From: Argopecten irradians
Lineage: Eukaryota > Mollusca > Bivalvia > Pectinida > Pectinidae
Assembly: GCF_041381155.1 (NCBI RefSeq)
Contig: NC_091134.1
Coordinates: 9,518,755-9,582,754 of the forward strand
Length of the DNA: 64,000 nucleotides
Reading direction: 5' to 3'
Under the pieces are notes generated by a model. It had not been told where the DNA came from and made no database searches. It saw only the letters and a list, made by a program, of their open reading frames with translations. How positions within the stretch are numbered: position 1 is the stretch's first letter; every line of letters begins with the position of its first letter. Positions 48,325 to 58,991 of this stretch are shown here, piece after piece. The translations under genes and the position numbers were made by a program.

Positions 48325-50360
48325 AGGTCATCTGACCCGAAAGGTCAGGATGACCTATAGTCGCATGTTTCGTCCGTCAGGATGACCTATAGTCGCATGT
48401 TTCGTCCGTCATCGTCCGTAGTCCGCCGTGCGCTGTGCGTTAACTTTTCACATTTTGAACTTTTTCTCAAGTTCTACCAGTGCGATTAACTGAAACTTAC
48501 ATGAAGTGATCCTGACATGGTCCTGACAAAGTGTTCTTATTTTTCGGGTGGTTCTGAAATCCAAGATGGCCGCCACAGCCGCCATCTTGAAAACACATTT
48601 TGAACTTCTTCTCTTTAAGTTCAACGAGTGAGATTTGGCTAAAACTTGCATGAAACGATCCTGACATGGTCCCCACAAAGTGTTGTTATTTTTTGGGTCA
48701 ATTTGAAATCCAAGATGGCCGCCACAGCCGCCATCTTGAAAACACATTTTGAACTTCTTCTCAAGTTCAACTGGTGCGATTTGGCTGAAACTTGCATGAA
48801 ATGATCCTGACATGGTCCTGACAAAGTGTTGTTATTTTTCGGGTCGATCTGAACTCCAAGATAGCCGCCACAGCCGCCATCTTGAAAACACATTTTGAAC
48901 TTCTTCTCAAGTTCTACTGGTGCGATTTGGCTGAAACTTGCATGAAATGATCCTGACATGGTCCTGACAAAGTGTTGTTATTTTTCGGGTCGATCTGAAC
49001 TCCAAGATAGCCGCCACAGCCGCCATCTTGAAAACACATTTTGAACTTCTTCTCAAGTTCTACTAGTGTGACTTGGCTGAAACTTGCATGAAATGATCCT
49101 GACATGGTCCCAACAAAGTGTTGTTATTTTTCAGGTCGATCTGAAATCCAAGATGGCCGCCACAGCCGCCATCTTGAAAACACATTTTGAACTTCTTCTC
49201 AAGTTCTACTGGTGCGATTTGGCTGAAACTTGCATGAAATGATCCTGACATGGTCCCGACAAAGTGTTGTTATTTTTTGGGTCAATCTGAAATCCAAGAT
49301 GGCCGCCACAGCCGCCATCTTGAAAACACATTTTGAACTTCTTCTCAAGTTCTACCGGTGCGATTTGGCTGAAACTTGCATGAAATGATCTTAACATGGT
49401 CCCAACAAAGTGTTCTTATTTTTCGGGTCGATCCGAAATCCAAGATGGCCGCCACAGCCGCCATCTTGAAAACACATTTTGAACTTCTTCTCAAGTTCTA
49501 CAAGTGCGATTTGGCTGAAACTTGCTTGAAATGATCCTGACATGGTCCTGACAAAGTGTTGTTATTTTTTGGGTTAATCTGAAATCCAAGATGGCCGCCT
49601 CTGCCGCCATCTTGAAAACACATTTTGAACTTCTTCTCAAGTTCAACTGGTGCGATTTGGCTGAAACTTGCTTGAAATGATCCTGACATGGTCTGGACAA
49701 AGTGTTGTTATTTTTAGGGTCGATCTGAAATCCAAGATGGCCACCACAGCCACCATCTTGAAAACACATTTTGAACTTCTTCTCAAGTTTTACCAGTGCG
49801 ATTTGGCTAAAACTTGCATGAAATGATCCTGACATGGTCCCGACAAAGTGTTGTTATTTTTTGGGTCAATCTGAAATCCAAGATGGCCGCCACAGCCGCC
49901 ATCTTGAAAACACAATTTGAACTTCTTCTCAAGTTCTACTGGTGCGATTCGGCTGAAACTTGCATGAAACGATCCTGACATGGTCCCGACAAAGTGTTGT
50001 TATTTTTTGGGTCAATCTGAAATCCAAGATGGCTGCCACAGCCGCCATCTTGAAAGCACATTTTGAACTTCTTCTCAAGTTCTGGCTAACACCAGCATGA
50101 AATGATCCTGACATGGTCCCGACAAATATTGTTACATCTCTTGTTGATCCCAAATCGAAGATGGCTACCATGACACTATATCTAATTAATTTCCTATATG
50201 TTAAGGCCATTGAGCCTCCTGTTTGAAATAAAATTAAATTAAAAAAGAAATTGAAAATGATCCTGACATGGTCCTGACAAAGTGACACCTTATATTATTA
50301 ATTTTACTATTGCCAAGGTAGTCAGATGACCGTTAAGGCCCTTTGAGCCCCTTGTTGTAA
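48325..50360 (+). mobile_element. GGTCATCTGAC-family element with satellite body (member 1)
   Basis: The head AGGTCATCTGACCCGAAAGG, with GGATGACCTATAGTCGCATG and TTTCGTCCGTC (partly duplicated), is followed by an array of 146-bp units. The tail is AGTCAGATGACCGTTAAGGC and CCTTTGAGCC..TTGTT. GGTCATCTGAC in the head is inverted as GTCAGATGACC in the tail. A second tail-like TTAAGGCCATTGAGCC occurs at about 50,200. No frame encodes a transposase. The head and tail are shared with 54,106-55,820, but the body differs. Confidence 0.7.
48448..50100. repeat. 146-bp satellite, eleven units with palindromic core
   Basis: Each unit contains CAAGATGGC(C)GCC, a CACA-type spacer and GCCGCCATCTTG, an imperfect palindrome, followed by AAACACATTTTGAACTTCTT, GTGCGATTTGGCTGAAACTT, GATCCTGACATGGTC and GTGTTGTTATTTTT. 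Core starts are at 48,561, 48,710, 48,855, 49,002, 49,148, 49,294, 49,440, 49,586, 49,732, 49,878 and 50,024; nine of the ten steps are 145-147 and one is 149. Minus-strand frames of 60-120 codons cross the array, but the period is not a multiple of three, so each frame breaks after a few units and they are not genes. Confidence 0.95.
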
Positions 50361-50387
50361 TTCACCTATATTTACAAAAAACTACAT

Positions 50388-50598
50388 GGGTTTGGTTTTA
50401 TTAGTTTAACGTCCTTTTAACAGCCATGCTTATTTATGAACATGCTATATTTGTTGGTGGAGAATACGTAATCAGACTAAAAACACCGACCAACGGTCAG
50501 TACCTGGCAACTGCCTGCACATGGGATTTGAACCGATAACCCAAAAGTGTGTTAATATGTTGGGACATCTTAACCACTCGACTACCGTAGCCCTACCT
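50388..50598 (-). mobile_element. tRNA-derived SINE
   Basis: Read on the minus strand it begins GGGCTACGGTAGTCGAGTGG + TTAAG, an A-box-like tRNA 5' half, and continues to the B-box-like GGTTCAAATCCC. The body then includes CAGGTACTGACCGTTGGTCGG and ends with GGCTGTTAAAAGGACGTTAAAC. This order is typical of SINEs I recall from bivalves. It lies upstream of the zinc-finger gene. Confidence 0.7.
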
Positions 50599-51355
50599 AC
50601 CTAATATATGCTTGCACTTGGCATGTCCTTTTAATGAACCTCGGTCACCTACCATGAAGTTCGGTATATAAAACGTGCACATTGTATATATGCATGTAAA
50701 TAAAGGAAAATATCTCGCTACAGAAAGTTAATGTACAAAATGAAATAGTAAAGCAATAAAAGAAAAAAATAGACAAATCAACAAATCATTCACAAAAAAT
50801 GTTAATAAGTTTTATTAATTTTTTTCCCCTAACTCCCTACATGTATTGTTAGTTCTTTAACTTAATGTTTGTAGGTTTGAAGCCCATGTGAGAGAGTTGT
50901 GAGGTACCTGTGGGTTAATTGTCAGGTTTCATTGGGACTCCAGATTTAAAGCCCTTTTCCTCTTTATTGGCATTTCTGTTAATGTGATTATTATAATAAA
51001 TTGTCCGTATTATCAAACTGGCCTCTTGTTTAGCATTTTAGTCGTGGTGGTGGCATCCAGTGTGGTACAGAAACTGAATGAGCAGAGCATCAGAACATGT
51101 ATGCTTATATTAATTAACTTGAAATGTTGTTGGAGTAGTGTTCGGAGGCGCCAAGGCTAATACATGTCTAACCATGTAATGTTTACTTTTCTACATGTAA
51201 AAAGGTAAATGATTAACAAATGTTGACTATAACAATGATATTATTTAAAGATTGTTCTTCTTTGACCTGGTATTAAAATACTTTATGACATAAGTTGAAA
51301 TGTAACGAACTGTCAATATTTATAGCTTTTTTTTTTTTTTTTTTATCTTTTCCAG
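50599..51355. other. 5' flank of the zinc-finger gene
   Basis: No gene seen. It ends with a long T tract and TCTTTTCCAG at 51,346-51,355, a strong splice acceptor, implying an upstream untranslated exon for the zinc-finger gene that I could not place. Confidence 0.4.
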
Positions 51356-51600
51356 GTTCTGGATATAATAGAAATGTAGCACAGACTTTTTAAATGGTTG
51401 ACCTTCAGTTCCTGATCAATACTTGGGATGGTTATCATTATACTATTTCCTTCAGAGAAGGCATAGAAACAGTACACAATATTCCAGAAATTGTGTGGAA
51501 TTTCAAAAGATAACAAAGAGTGGGAAAACCCCCCCAGGAACTCCATCATTATGCATTCAGATCTAAAAAAAGAAAAAATTCTACTGGAAACCAAATTACA

Positions 51601-54021
51601 ATGAAGCCTGCTGTACCACCATCGAACGTTGACCCCGCTTTGTTAGACTATGTAAGAACTGATGAAGGAAAGAAGGCATATAAGTGTGACAAATGTGGAA
51701 AGCTCTTCACTCGTACGAATGACCTACACGATCATGTTAGAACTCATACAGGGGAGAAACCATTTCAATGTACTTTCTGTGGAATGGCATTTAAACAAGC
51801 CAGCTATATGAAACTACATATGAGAACACATACAGGAGAAAAACCATTCAAGTGTGACGTATGTGGTAAGACTTACGCCAGGTCTACTGACCTACAGAGA
51901 CACTCCCGATCTCATACAGGTGAGAAACCACACCAGTGTGAGATTTGTGGCAAATGCTATACCATGAGACGCAATCTCATCATCCACACCAGGAGCCATA
52001 CTGGAGAAAAAGTCTACGAATGTGACACCTGTGGTAAATCCTTAAATTCAGCACTAAGTTTAGAGGCACATATTCGTCTACATGATGGAGTGAAGTCGTT
52101 TAAATGTGACACATGTGGAAAAGAATACGGGATGGCTCAAAGCCTCAAAAGACACAGAAAGATACATTCCGAGGTGAAACAGTGCAACATATGTAATAAA
52201 AGTTTCACAGGTGTAAAGAAACTCCAAGAACATCTTAAAGAACATGAGGGGAAAAACCCGTTAACATGCAATATCTGTGGTAAAACATTTAAATCATTAA
52301 GATTCTTACAAATACATTCTCGTGTACATTCTGAAGATAACAAACTGCTGGAAAAACAAAAGCTAACTAAATTGATGGAGTGTCAAATCTGTGGCCAAAG
52401 ATTTCGGAAACAGAAATGCTTGGATGCTCATCAGAATATTCATGCCCCAAAGGCTAGTTTACAGATAAAAAAACAGACTGTGAAAAACAATGGAGAGAAC
52501 AGTTTACTTACTCGATTTCTGACATATGTTACTGAGGATGACAGATATGTATACGTCCAAATGGAAACACACGATTCAGAAAATACTCTACCACTACAAC
52601 TTCAGACGCGTGTCTCAGGAAATGACCCACTAGCACAATTTGAGCCACTTATCTCTGGAAATACTGAGTCAGTGCAACTTGAGACAGTGTCTAGTGTCTC
52701 AGAAACTACCCTACCATCTGCACAATGTGAAACACTGCCAGTGCAACTCCTGACACGTGTTTCAGAAGACTGCTTACCAGCACAACATGACGCACCTGTC
52801 TCAGGAAATGTCATGCCACCACAGCGTCAGACGGAAAATAGCATAGAACAACATTTTGAGACACACACTACAAATCTTACAACAAACATTTCTGAAGACA
52901 ATTTTCCAGCACAATCTGAGACACATGTCATAGGAGACACCCTATCATCTCGCCTCATAGCACATACTTTAGGAACACAATCTGGGGTATCTGTTTCTAC
53001 AACAGAGAGCCTTCTCATACAAGTAGAGGCACAGACTGCAGAGGACAAGACTCAAAATTCAACAGAGGCTAAATATTTACGTGAAAACTTGCCATGTGTT
53101 ACAACCAGGGAAAATGAGACACCACTAGGATATCAAATTAATGATGCACAAGTGACAATGGACAATTTAACACCAATCACACATCAATATCAAATAATGG
53201 CTCCAAACTTTGGGATATTTACTACAGAAAATAATCAAACACAGGTATCTCCGCATCAGGTGTCTCCGCATCTCGAGACACTGGTTTTGATAGAGGATGT
53301 TGGACAACCCATAGAAGGAAACCTTAACTCTCATGTTACGGACGAGAACATTCAACTTGTGTCTGGAAACACGGGAGATTGTTTACAGACATCTGATGAT
53401 GCTCATACTACATATACAGTGGAGAGTCTACTGACCTATCTGGAGACATATGAGGACCCTCAGCACAGAGGTCAGACCAATTTCACAGGGGAGGTTACTT
53501 ACAGTATAGAGAATACTGGAGATAGTAGGACATCTGAAGACATCATCAAAGCACATGTTAATGTGAAAAGCCAGTTACCGGCTTCAGACTTTGAAAAGAA
53601 CATTAGTAGCCAGGAGACACTGTGTTTGATATCATCTAACCTAGAGAGGCATATAAGTGACAGTGCATTGATGGGAACTCATCTGGAGGCACATAGTGTT
53701 GAGGATAGTCAGAAAATAGTGGCATTAGACTCGGACACACATATCATGGGCAGTGGCCAGTCAACTGTGGCATCACTCCTGGAGACTCATATCATAGGAG
53801 ATAGCCGGCCATCAGAGGGACTTCACTGTGACTCACACATGTTGGTTTCAGACCTTGAGTCACATATCATAGGTGACAATACACAAATGGGGCAACAATC
53901 TATTGGAAAACAGCTTGATAGAGAGGCAAGTCTATCTGATCCAGTTTTTAGCTCACATGTTATTGGAGATAGTTTACTTCAAAATCTGGAAGTGGACAAT
54001 ATAGGAGAACACAGATTCTAG
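51601..54021 (+). CDS. C2H2 zinc-finger protein, nine fingers plus long repetitive tail
   Basis: One uninterrupted 806-aa frame from ATG 51,601 (A at -3) to TAG. An acceptor at 51,355 followed by stops in all frames suggests the upstream part is 5' UTR. Residues 27-281 hold nine C2H2 fingers, starting with YKCDKCGKLF, joined by TGEKP linkers between fingers 1-5. The linkers are looser later, and finger 9 (MECQICGQRF) is set apart by about 15 residues. This arrangement indicates a nuclear sequence-specific DNA-binding protein. No KRAB, BTB, SCAN or ZAD domain is seen. Residues about 290-806 are a low-complexity Ser/Thr/Glu/Gln-rich tail with recurring short units such as ETHVIGD, LETHIIGD, LESHIIGD and SSHVIGD (residues about 440, 729, 754, 785). 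Its role is unknown, perhaps activation or repression. AATAAA at 54,074 is the likely polyadenylation signal. Confidence 0.9.
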   Translation: MKPAVPPSNVDPALLDYVRTDEGKKAYKCDKCGKLFTRTNDLHDHVRTHTGEKPFQCTFCGMAFKQASYMKLHMRTHTGEKPFKCDVCGKTYARSTDLQRHSRSHTGEKPHQCEICGKCYTMRRNLIIHTRSHTGEKVYECDTCGKSLNSALSLEAHIRLHDGVKSFKCDTCGKEYGMAQSLKRHRKIHSEVKQCNICNKSFTGVKKLQEHLKEHEGKNPLTCNICGKTFKSLRFLQIHSRVHSEDNKLLEKQKLTKLMECQICGQRFRKQKCLDAHQNIHAPKASLQIKKQTVKNNGENSLLTRFLTYVTEDDRYVYVQMETHDSENTLPLQLQTRVSGNDPLAQFEPLISGNTESVQLETVSSVSETTLPSAQCETLPVQLLTRVSEDCLPAQHDAPVSGNVMPPQRQTENSIEQHFETHTTNLTTNISEDNFPAQSETHVIGDTLSSRLIAHTLGTQSGVSVSTTESLLIQVEAQTAEDKTQNSTEAKYLRENLPCVTTRENETPLGYQINDAQVTMDNLTPITHQYQIMAPNFGIFTTENNQTQVSPHQVSPHLETLVLIEDVGQPIEGNLNSHVTDENIQLVSGNTGDCLQTSDDAHTTYTVESLLTYLETYEDPQHRGQTNFTGEVTYSIENTGDSRTSEDIIKAHVNVKSQLPASDFEKNISSQETLCLISSNLERHISDSALMGTHLEAHSVEDSQKIVALDSDTHIMGSGQSTVASLLETHIIGDSRPSEGLHCDSHMLVSDLESHIIGDNTQMGQQSIGKQLDREASLSDPVFSSHVIGDSLLQNLEVDNIGEHRF

Positions 54022-54073
54022 TCAAAATTTTGCATATATCTTATACCAAACAATATATATGATACATGTGCCG

Positions 54074-54079
54074 AATAAA
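54074..54079 (+). terminator. Polyadenylation signal of the zinc-finger gene
   Basis: AATAAA 53 bases after the stop codon, followed by GTGTTT (GU-rich). The repeat element that begins at about 54,106 lies just beyond. Confidence 0.65.
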
Positions 54080-54105
54080 AGTGTTTATCAAAATTGAAGC
54101 TGTTT

Positions 54106-55820
54106 TTAAGTCATCTGACCCAATGGTTTGGTCAGGACGACCTATAGTCATTATGTTTTTTTTGTGTCCTGCGCTGCTTGCCATTCATCATGTGTAATGC
54201 CTAATTTTTCATTAAAACGCTTCTTCTCAGTAACCAAAAGGCCAAGGGCGCTGATAACAGATATTTGAGATAAGAGGCTACACAATTTGTTCAAATGAAT
54301 GACCTTGACATGCATTTAAGGTCACACAGGTTAAATAGGCTAAAGATTTTTAACAACTTGTGAATGACTAAGAGGCCTAGAGACATATGATTGGGCTGGT
54401 ATACATAATGTAGCATGCTGGAATGAAGTGCTACCAACTGTGTTCATATGACATTGACCTTTATCCTAGGTCATAAGGGTCAAAGAGGCTAAAATCTTTT
54501 AGAGACTTTTTTGTGAATAATTCTGAAATAGGCCTAAAAACCTGATATTTGGCCTGTAGCATGCATGAAGGAAGAGCTAGCTAACAACTTTGTGCAAATA
54601 TTGACATCCTTGACATCCACACTAGATTACAGGGGTTGAAATAGGCTAAAACATTTTTGTCAACAAATAAGAGGCTTTGATCTCAGTTATTGGACCTGTA
54701 TATATATTACATGCTGGAATAAATTGCTATAATGTTTATTCAAATGAATGACCTTGATTTTCATCCAAGGTCTCGGAGGTTAAATAGGCTAAAATATTTA
54801 AGCGATTTCTTGTCAACTACTTAGAGGCATACACATCTCATATGTGGCCTGTATAGTACGTAGCATGCTTGGATGAAGAGCTCTCAAGTTTCTTTTCAAA
54901 TGAATGACATCGACCTTTAACCAAGGTTACAGGGTTCAAATAGACTAAAATCATTAAATGACTTATTATCAATAACTATGAGGCCTGAAGACCTGATAAT
55001 AGGACTATAGCATGCTGAGATGAAGAGCTACCAAGTTTGTGCAAATTAGTAACATTAACCTTCATTCAAGGTCACAGATTTCAAATAGGCTGAAATGTGT
55101 GATCGACTTCTTGTGAGGAACTAAGAGTCATATAGACCTAATATTGGGCCTGTAGCACATTTGGATAAAGAACTACAAATTTTGTTCAATTGGAAAACAT
55201 TGACCTTCACAGGGTCACAGGGGTCAAATAGGCTAAAATCTTTTAAACAATTCTTGTGAATCATTATGATGCATAGAGGCCTGATATTGAGCCTGCAGTA
55301 GCATGATGGAATGAAGGCGTAATTAAAAAATGAATGGCATTAACCTTCACTCAAGGTCGCAGTGATCAATGTCACGGGTCAAAGGGTATAACATACTTCT
55401 TATCAATGACTAAGAGGTCTAGAGACCTGACATTGGGTCTGTGACATGCTGAAATTAATTAAAGGACTATCTTACTATCAAGGTCACATAGGTAAAATAT
55501 ATACATGCATGCCAATGGAAATTTTCAAACCACTGAAGTATTCAGTAATTCGGCCTTTAGTATGCTAGACGAAGCAAATCAAATTTGTTCACTAGAATGA
55601 CCTTGACCTTCTTGGTCAAATATATGAGAAGTTAACAATTTCAACTGAAAGGTTTACTAATATACGATATCTTATTTTTAAGTCAAAGGATAGAGGAGCA
55701 TTTTAGACCATTCAGTATTATGAGTTTTTTCACTCTATTACTGTTCACTTCTACTTAATGTATTTTATTGATGATCAGGTGGCTGGTAGTAAGGCCCATA
55801 GGGCGTTTTATTAATTATGT
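54106..55820 (+). mobile_element. GGTCATCTGAC-family element with different satellite body (member 2)
   Basis: The head AGTCATCTGACCCAATGG, GGTCAGGACGACCTATAGTC and a CCTGCGCTGC block resembles the head at 48,325. The tail GATCAGGTGGCTGGTAGTAA + GGCCCATAGGGC resembles its tail. The body is a degenerate tandem repeat with units like GACCTTGACCTTCATTCAAG, GTCACAGG..TCAAATAGGCTAAAAT, CTTCTTGTGAATAACTAAGAGGC, GATATTGGGCCTGTAGCATG and TGAAGAGCTACCAA. Anchors at about 54,301, 54,450, 54,601, 54,750, 54,906, 55,051, 55,195 and 55,336 give a mean period near 148. Body-like units continue to about 56,700 beyond the tail. Confidence 0.65.
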
Positions 55821-56700
55821 CACCCAATTTACTTTTACATTTGTGTTTTGTTTAGCGTCTTGGCATTTTCAAATTCTTCTCAATAATATCTACCAAAGGG
55901 ACTTGATATTGAGCCTGTAGCGTACTTGCGGGAGGGCTATAAAGTTTGAAGATTGGATGCCACTGACCTTCATTAAAGTCAAACGCTTTACTAAAGTCTT
56001 AAAACAACTTCTTATCAATATCTAATAGGCATATAGACCTGATATTAGGCATGTCGCACACTGGATGAAAGGTTACCGAGTTTCTTCCAATGAATTACAT
56101 TGACTTTTATTCAAAGTCATAGGGCTCCACCGCCGACAGAGCATAAATGATATCAATCTCTTCAACAATAATTGGTGTTTAATCGTGCATATATATGTCT
56201 AATTAACACATTTTTTGTAACTTTAACTTGAAGTGAAATTAGAAGCTCAAACTTTTCAATGGTGTAAAGTAAGTAACTTTTGTGATTGAAGAAAAATACT
56301 AAATCGTCTACTCGTATTTTTGATAGTGAAAAAATGTCATTTGTCAGCGGTGGAGCATCTTTAAACGACACTTTCAAAATCTTGGCCGTTAAGAGACTTG
56401 ATGTTGGCTCTGTATCAATGTGATCATAAGATGAAGGATTTCCAAGTTTGTTCAAATAAATGACATTGACCTTCAAATTCATAGCGGGTCAAATAGGCTG
56501 AATGTTAAATCGACTTATTTGCAGAAACCTGATATTGTGATGATGCATGCTAGGGTGTAGAGATACATATATATTGTATCGTATATAAAAAAAATCATAC
56601 ACCTTACTAATAAGCGAAAAACTTAGCGAAGTACTCGGATATTGGGCCAACAACATGCTACGCGAATGGCATTGACCTTCATTCTGACATACATTTTGTA
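55821..56700. repeat. Further degenerate approximately 148-bp units beyond the tail
   Basis: Fragments such as GGGACTTGATATTGAGCCTGTAG, CACTGACCTTCATTAAAGTCAA, GACATTGACCTTCAAATTCATAG and GGCATTGACCTTCATTCTGACAT recur at loose spacing. A second inserted or older member of the same family is likely, interrupted by unrelated sequence at 56,150-56,380. Confidence 0.45.
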
Positions 56701-57894
56701 TCTATACTAGAAAACAAGCTAGGGCCGAGTTGTTCAAAATATTCTTGCATTATTACAATCGCGACATCTTGGAAACATGTCCAGCAATATTCGGAAAGTA
56801 TTGTGATAGATTTCCGGAGATTGCTAGAAATTTCTTCCGATATATGTTGCGATTGACGTGATTTGAAAAAAAAAATACATTTCTTATTTAAGTCATTTAT
56901 ATGTTCTCTGACATGGGGAAATAAGTAAGTAATGCAACAGTAAACACTAAAGTTCTTTTTTTATAAAATCAACTTTTGATCGTCTGGGTCCAGGGCGTTT
57001 ATTCACATTCTCAAGAATTAATTCTGTTGAGTTGTGAACAAATTATCATTTTCGATAATGTATATCCCCACGAGACATTTAGAATTACTCGGTTGAATCA
57101 CAACTCGCATACATATTTACATGTTCATGTGTATATTCCCTACGACTAGGATTTAATACAAAAGACAGAAAGACAAAACCAACTTTTAATTGATTATCAA
57201 TATAATTCTAGAGGCTGGATAGTATTATCACATTTCAACTTAAAAAGCTGTTATCACACTAATTTCTGTTTTTAACTTGGATGTCCTCCAAACAGACTCA
57301 ACGGTTTTTGGCAGCTAATGGTTGTTCCCATTAAACGATATATCGGGGTTATCTCCTTTAACTTGTGACGATAGTTATCTGGTAATCTATAATCGCTACA
57401 CAAAGTAAAAAAAAAATCAATTTACTTCAAACGCATACATGTATTTTCGCAGTATTTTTTTAATAACTAATATTTTATTCTATGACCTTTGAATATTAAT
57501 AAGTGTCGGTTGGCAAAGTGACACAAAAGTTTTTCACTTTCATTAGGTGATTCACACATATGCAATTGTTGTAGGTATTCTACTAACCTTTTTATTTACG
57601 CATTGTGTGGTTTTATTTTTATTTTGTGCGTCTATGGTATTTTCAAAATTTTTACGAAGACATATACATCTGTATTTGCGATAAACGTTTCTCACTGATA
57701 ATATAGTGCATCCATCGTCATTGCAATATAAATATTCGCTTAAGTTTTACTTCGTTTTCGAGGACTCTCGCGAAGTTAAAGACGTTTACAGGTGATATAT
57801 GATATAGCCTTAGCGGTAGGTTGTAAGCTGAACGCGTATTGTAATTGCCTCTGACATAAACCTCATCCTAGGCCACCTACTTTCTGTCTGTATA
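56701..57894. other. Intergenic, nothing recognised
   Basis: AT-rich, no gene or clear repeat. Confidence 0.45.
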
Positions 57895-58285
57895 ATACTC
57901 TCTCTGGTGATGTACATTATATTTAAATAGGGTACTTCATGTCATCTTCCTGGTGATGTATCTAAATACACTTCAGGTCATCTTCCTGGTGATGCAACTA
58001 AATGCTCTGCATGGGTAGTTCAGGTCATCCCTTCTGAGATATACTTCATATCGTCTCCCTGATGAACTTTCAATACATGGTTTCTTGAGGTCATCTTTCT
58101 AGATCTATCTTAATATGGTTACTTCAGGTCACCTCCCTGGTGATTTAAATATATATATGTAGTTTCTTCATAGTATTACTTCAGGTCATTTTTGTATTTG
58201 GTTACTTCAGATCAGATTTAAATATCATGGTTACTACAGGTCATCTTCCTGGTGACCTATCTATATATGGTTACTTCAGGTAGCC
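57895..58285. repeat. Degenerate approximately 42-bp minisatellite
   Basis: About nine variants of TTACTTCAGGTCATCTTCCT + GGTGATCTATCTAAATATGG with frequent indels. The best-preserved units are at the right end, next to the 75-bp array. Confidence 0.7.
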
Positions 58286-58303
58286 GCGGAGTAGAGCTGA
58301 TGA

Positions 58304-58985
58304 CTATATGACAAGGACTACTTTAATTATTACATTTTGTACGCGGGACCATACTTCGCGCTAGATATACGACATAGACTATATGACAAGGACAACTTTA
58401 ACTATTACATTTTGTACTTTAAGTCATACTTCGCGCTAGATATACGACATATACTATATGACAAGGACAACTTTAACTATTACATTTTGTACTTGGGGCC
58501 ATACCTCGCGCTAGATATACGACATATACTATATGACAAGGACAACTTTAATTATTTCATTTTGTACTTGGGGCCATACCTCGCGCTAGATATACGACAT
58601 ATACTATATGACAAGGACTACTTTTATTATTACATTTGTACTTGGGGCCATACTTCGCACTAAATAGACGACATATACTATGTATATGACAAGGACTACT
58701 TTAATTATTACATTTGTACTTGGGGCCATACTTCGCACTAAATAGACAACATATACTATGTATATGACAAGGACTACTTTAATTATTACATTTTGTACGC
58801 GGGACCATACTTCGCGCTAGATATACGACATAGACTATATGACAAGGACAACTTTAACTATTACATTTTGTACTTTAAGTCATACTTCGCGCTAGATATA
58901 CGACATATACTACATGACAAGGACTACTTTAATTATTACATATTGTACTTGGGGCCATACTTCGCGCTAGATATACGACATATGA
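58304..58985. repeat. 75-bp minisatellite, nine units
   Basis: Units begin CTATATGACAAGGAC(T/A)ACTTTAA, then TTATTACATTTTGTACTTGG, GGCCATACTTCGCGCTAGAT and ATACGACATA. Starts at 58,304, 58,379, 58,454, 58,529, 58,604 and 58,679 are exactly 75 apart. Because 75 is divisible by three, plus-strand frames of 70-108 codons stay open (a 25-residue motif including ALDIRHILYDKDNFNYYILY), but they lack an ATG start and a gene context. Confidence 0.93.
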
Positions 58986-58991
58986 CTTTTT

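Noticed and set aside
48448-50288. Series of overlapping minus-strand frames (63-121 codons) with near-identical proteins over the 146-bp array
   Set aside because: They are translations of the satellite; the period is not a multiple of three, so frames break after one to three units, and no gene signals accompany them.
51520-51600. Upstream in-frame extension of the zinc-finger protein
   Set aside because: The extension has no ATG (it begins at GTG); the first ATG at 51,601 has a good context and the segment lies after a splice acceptor, so it is more likely 5' UTR.
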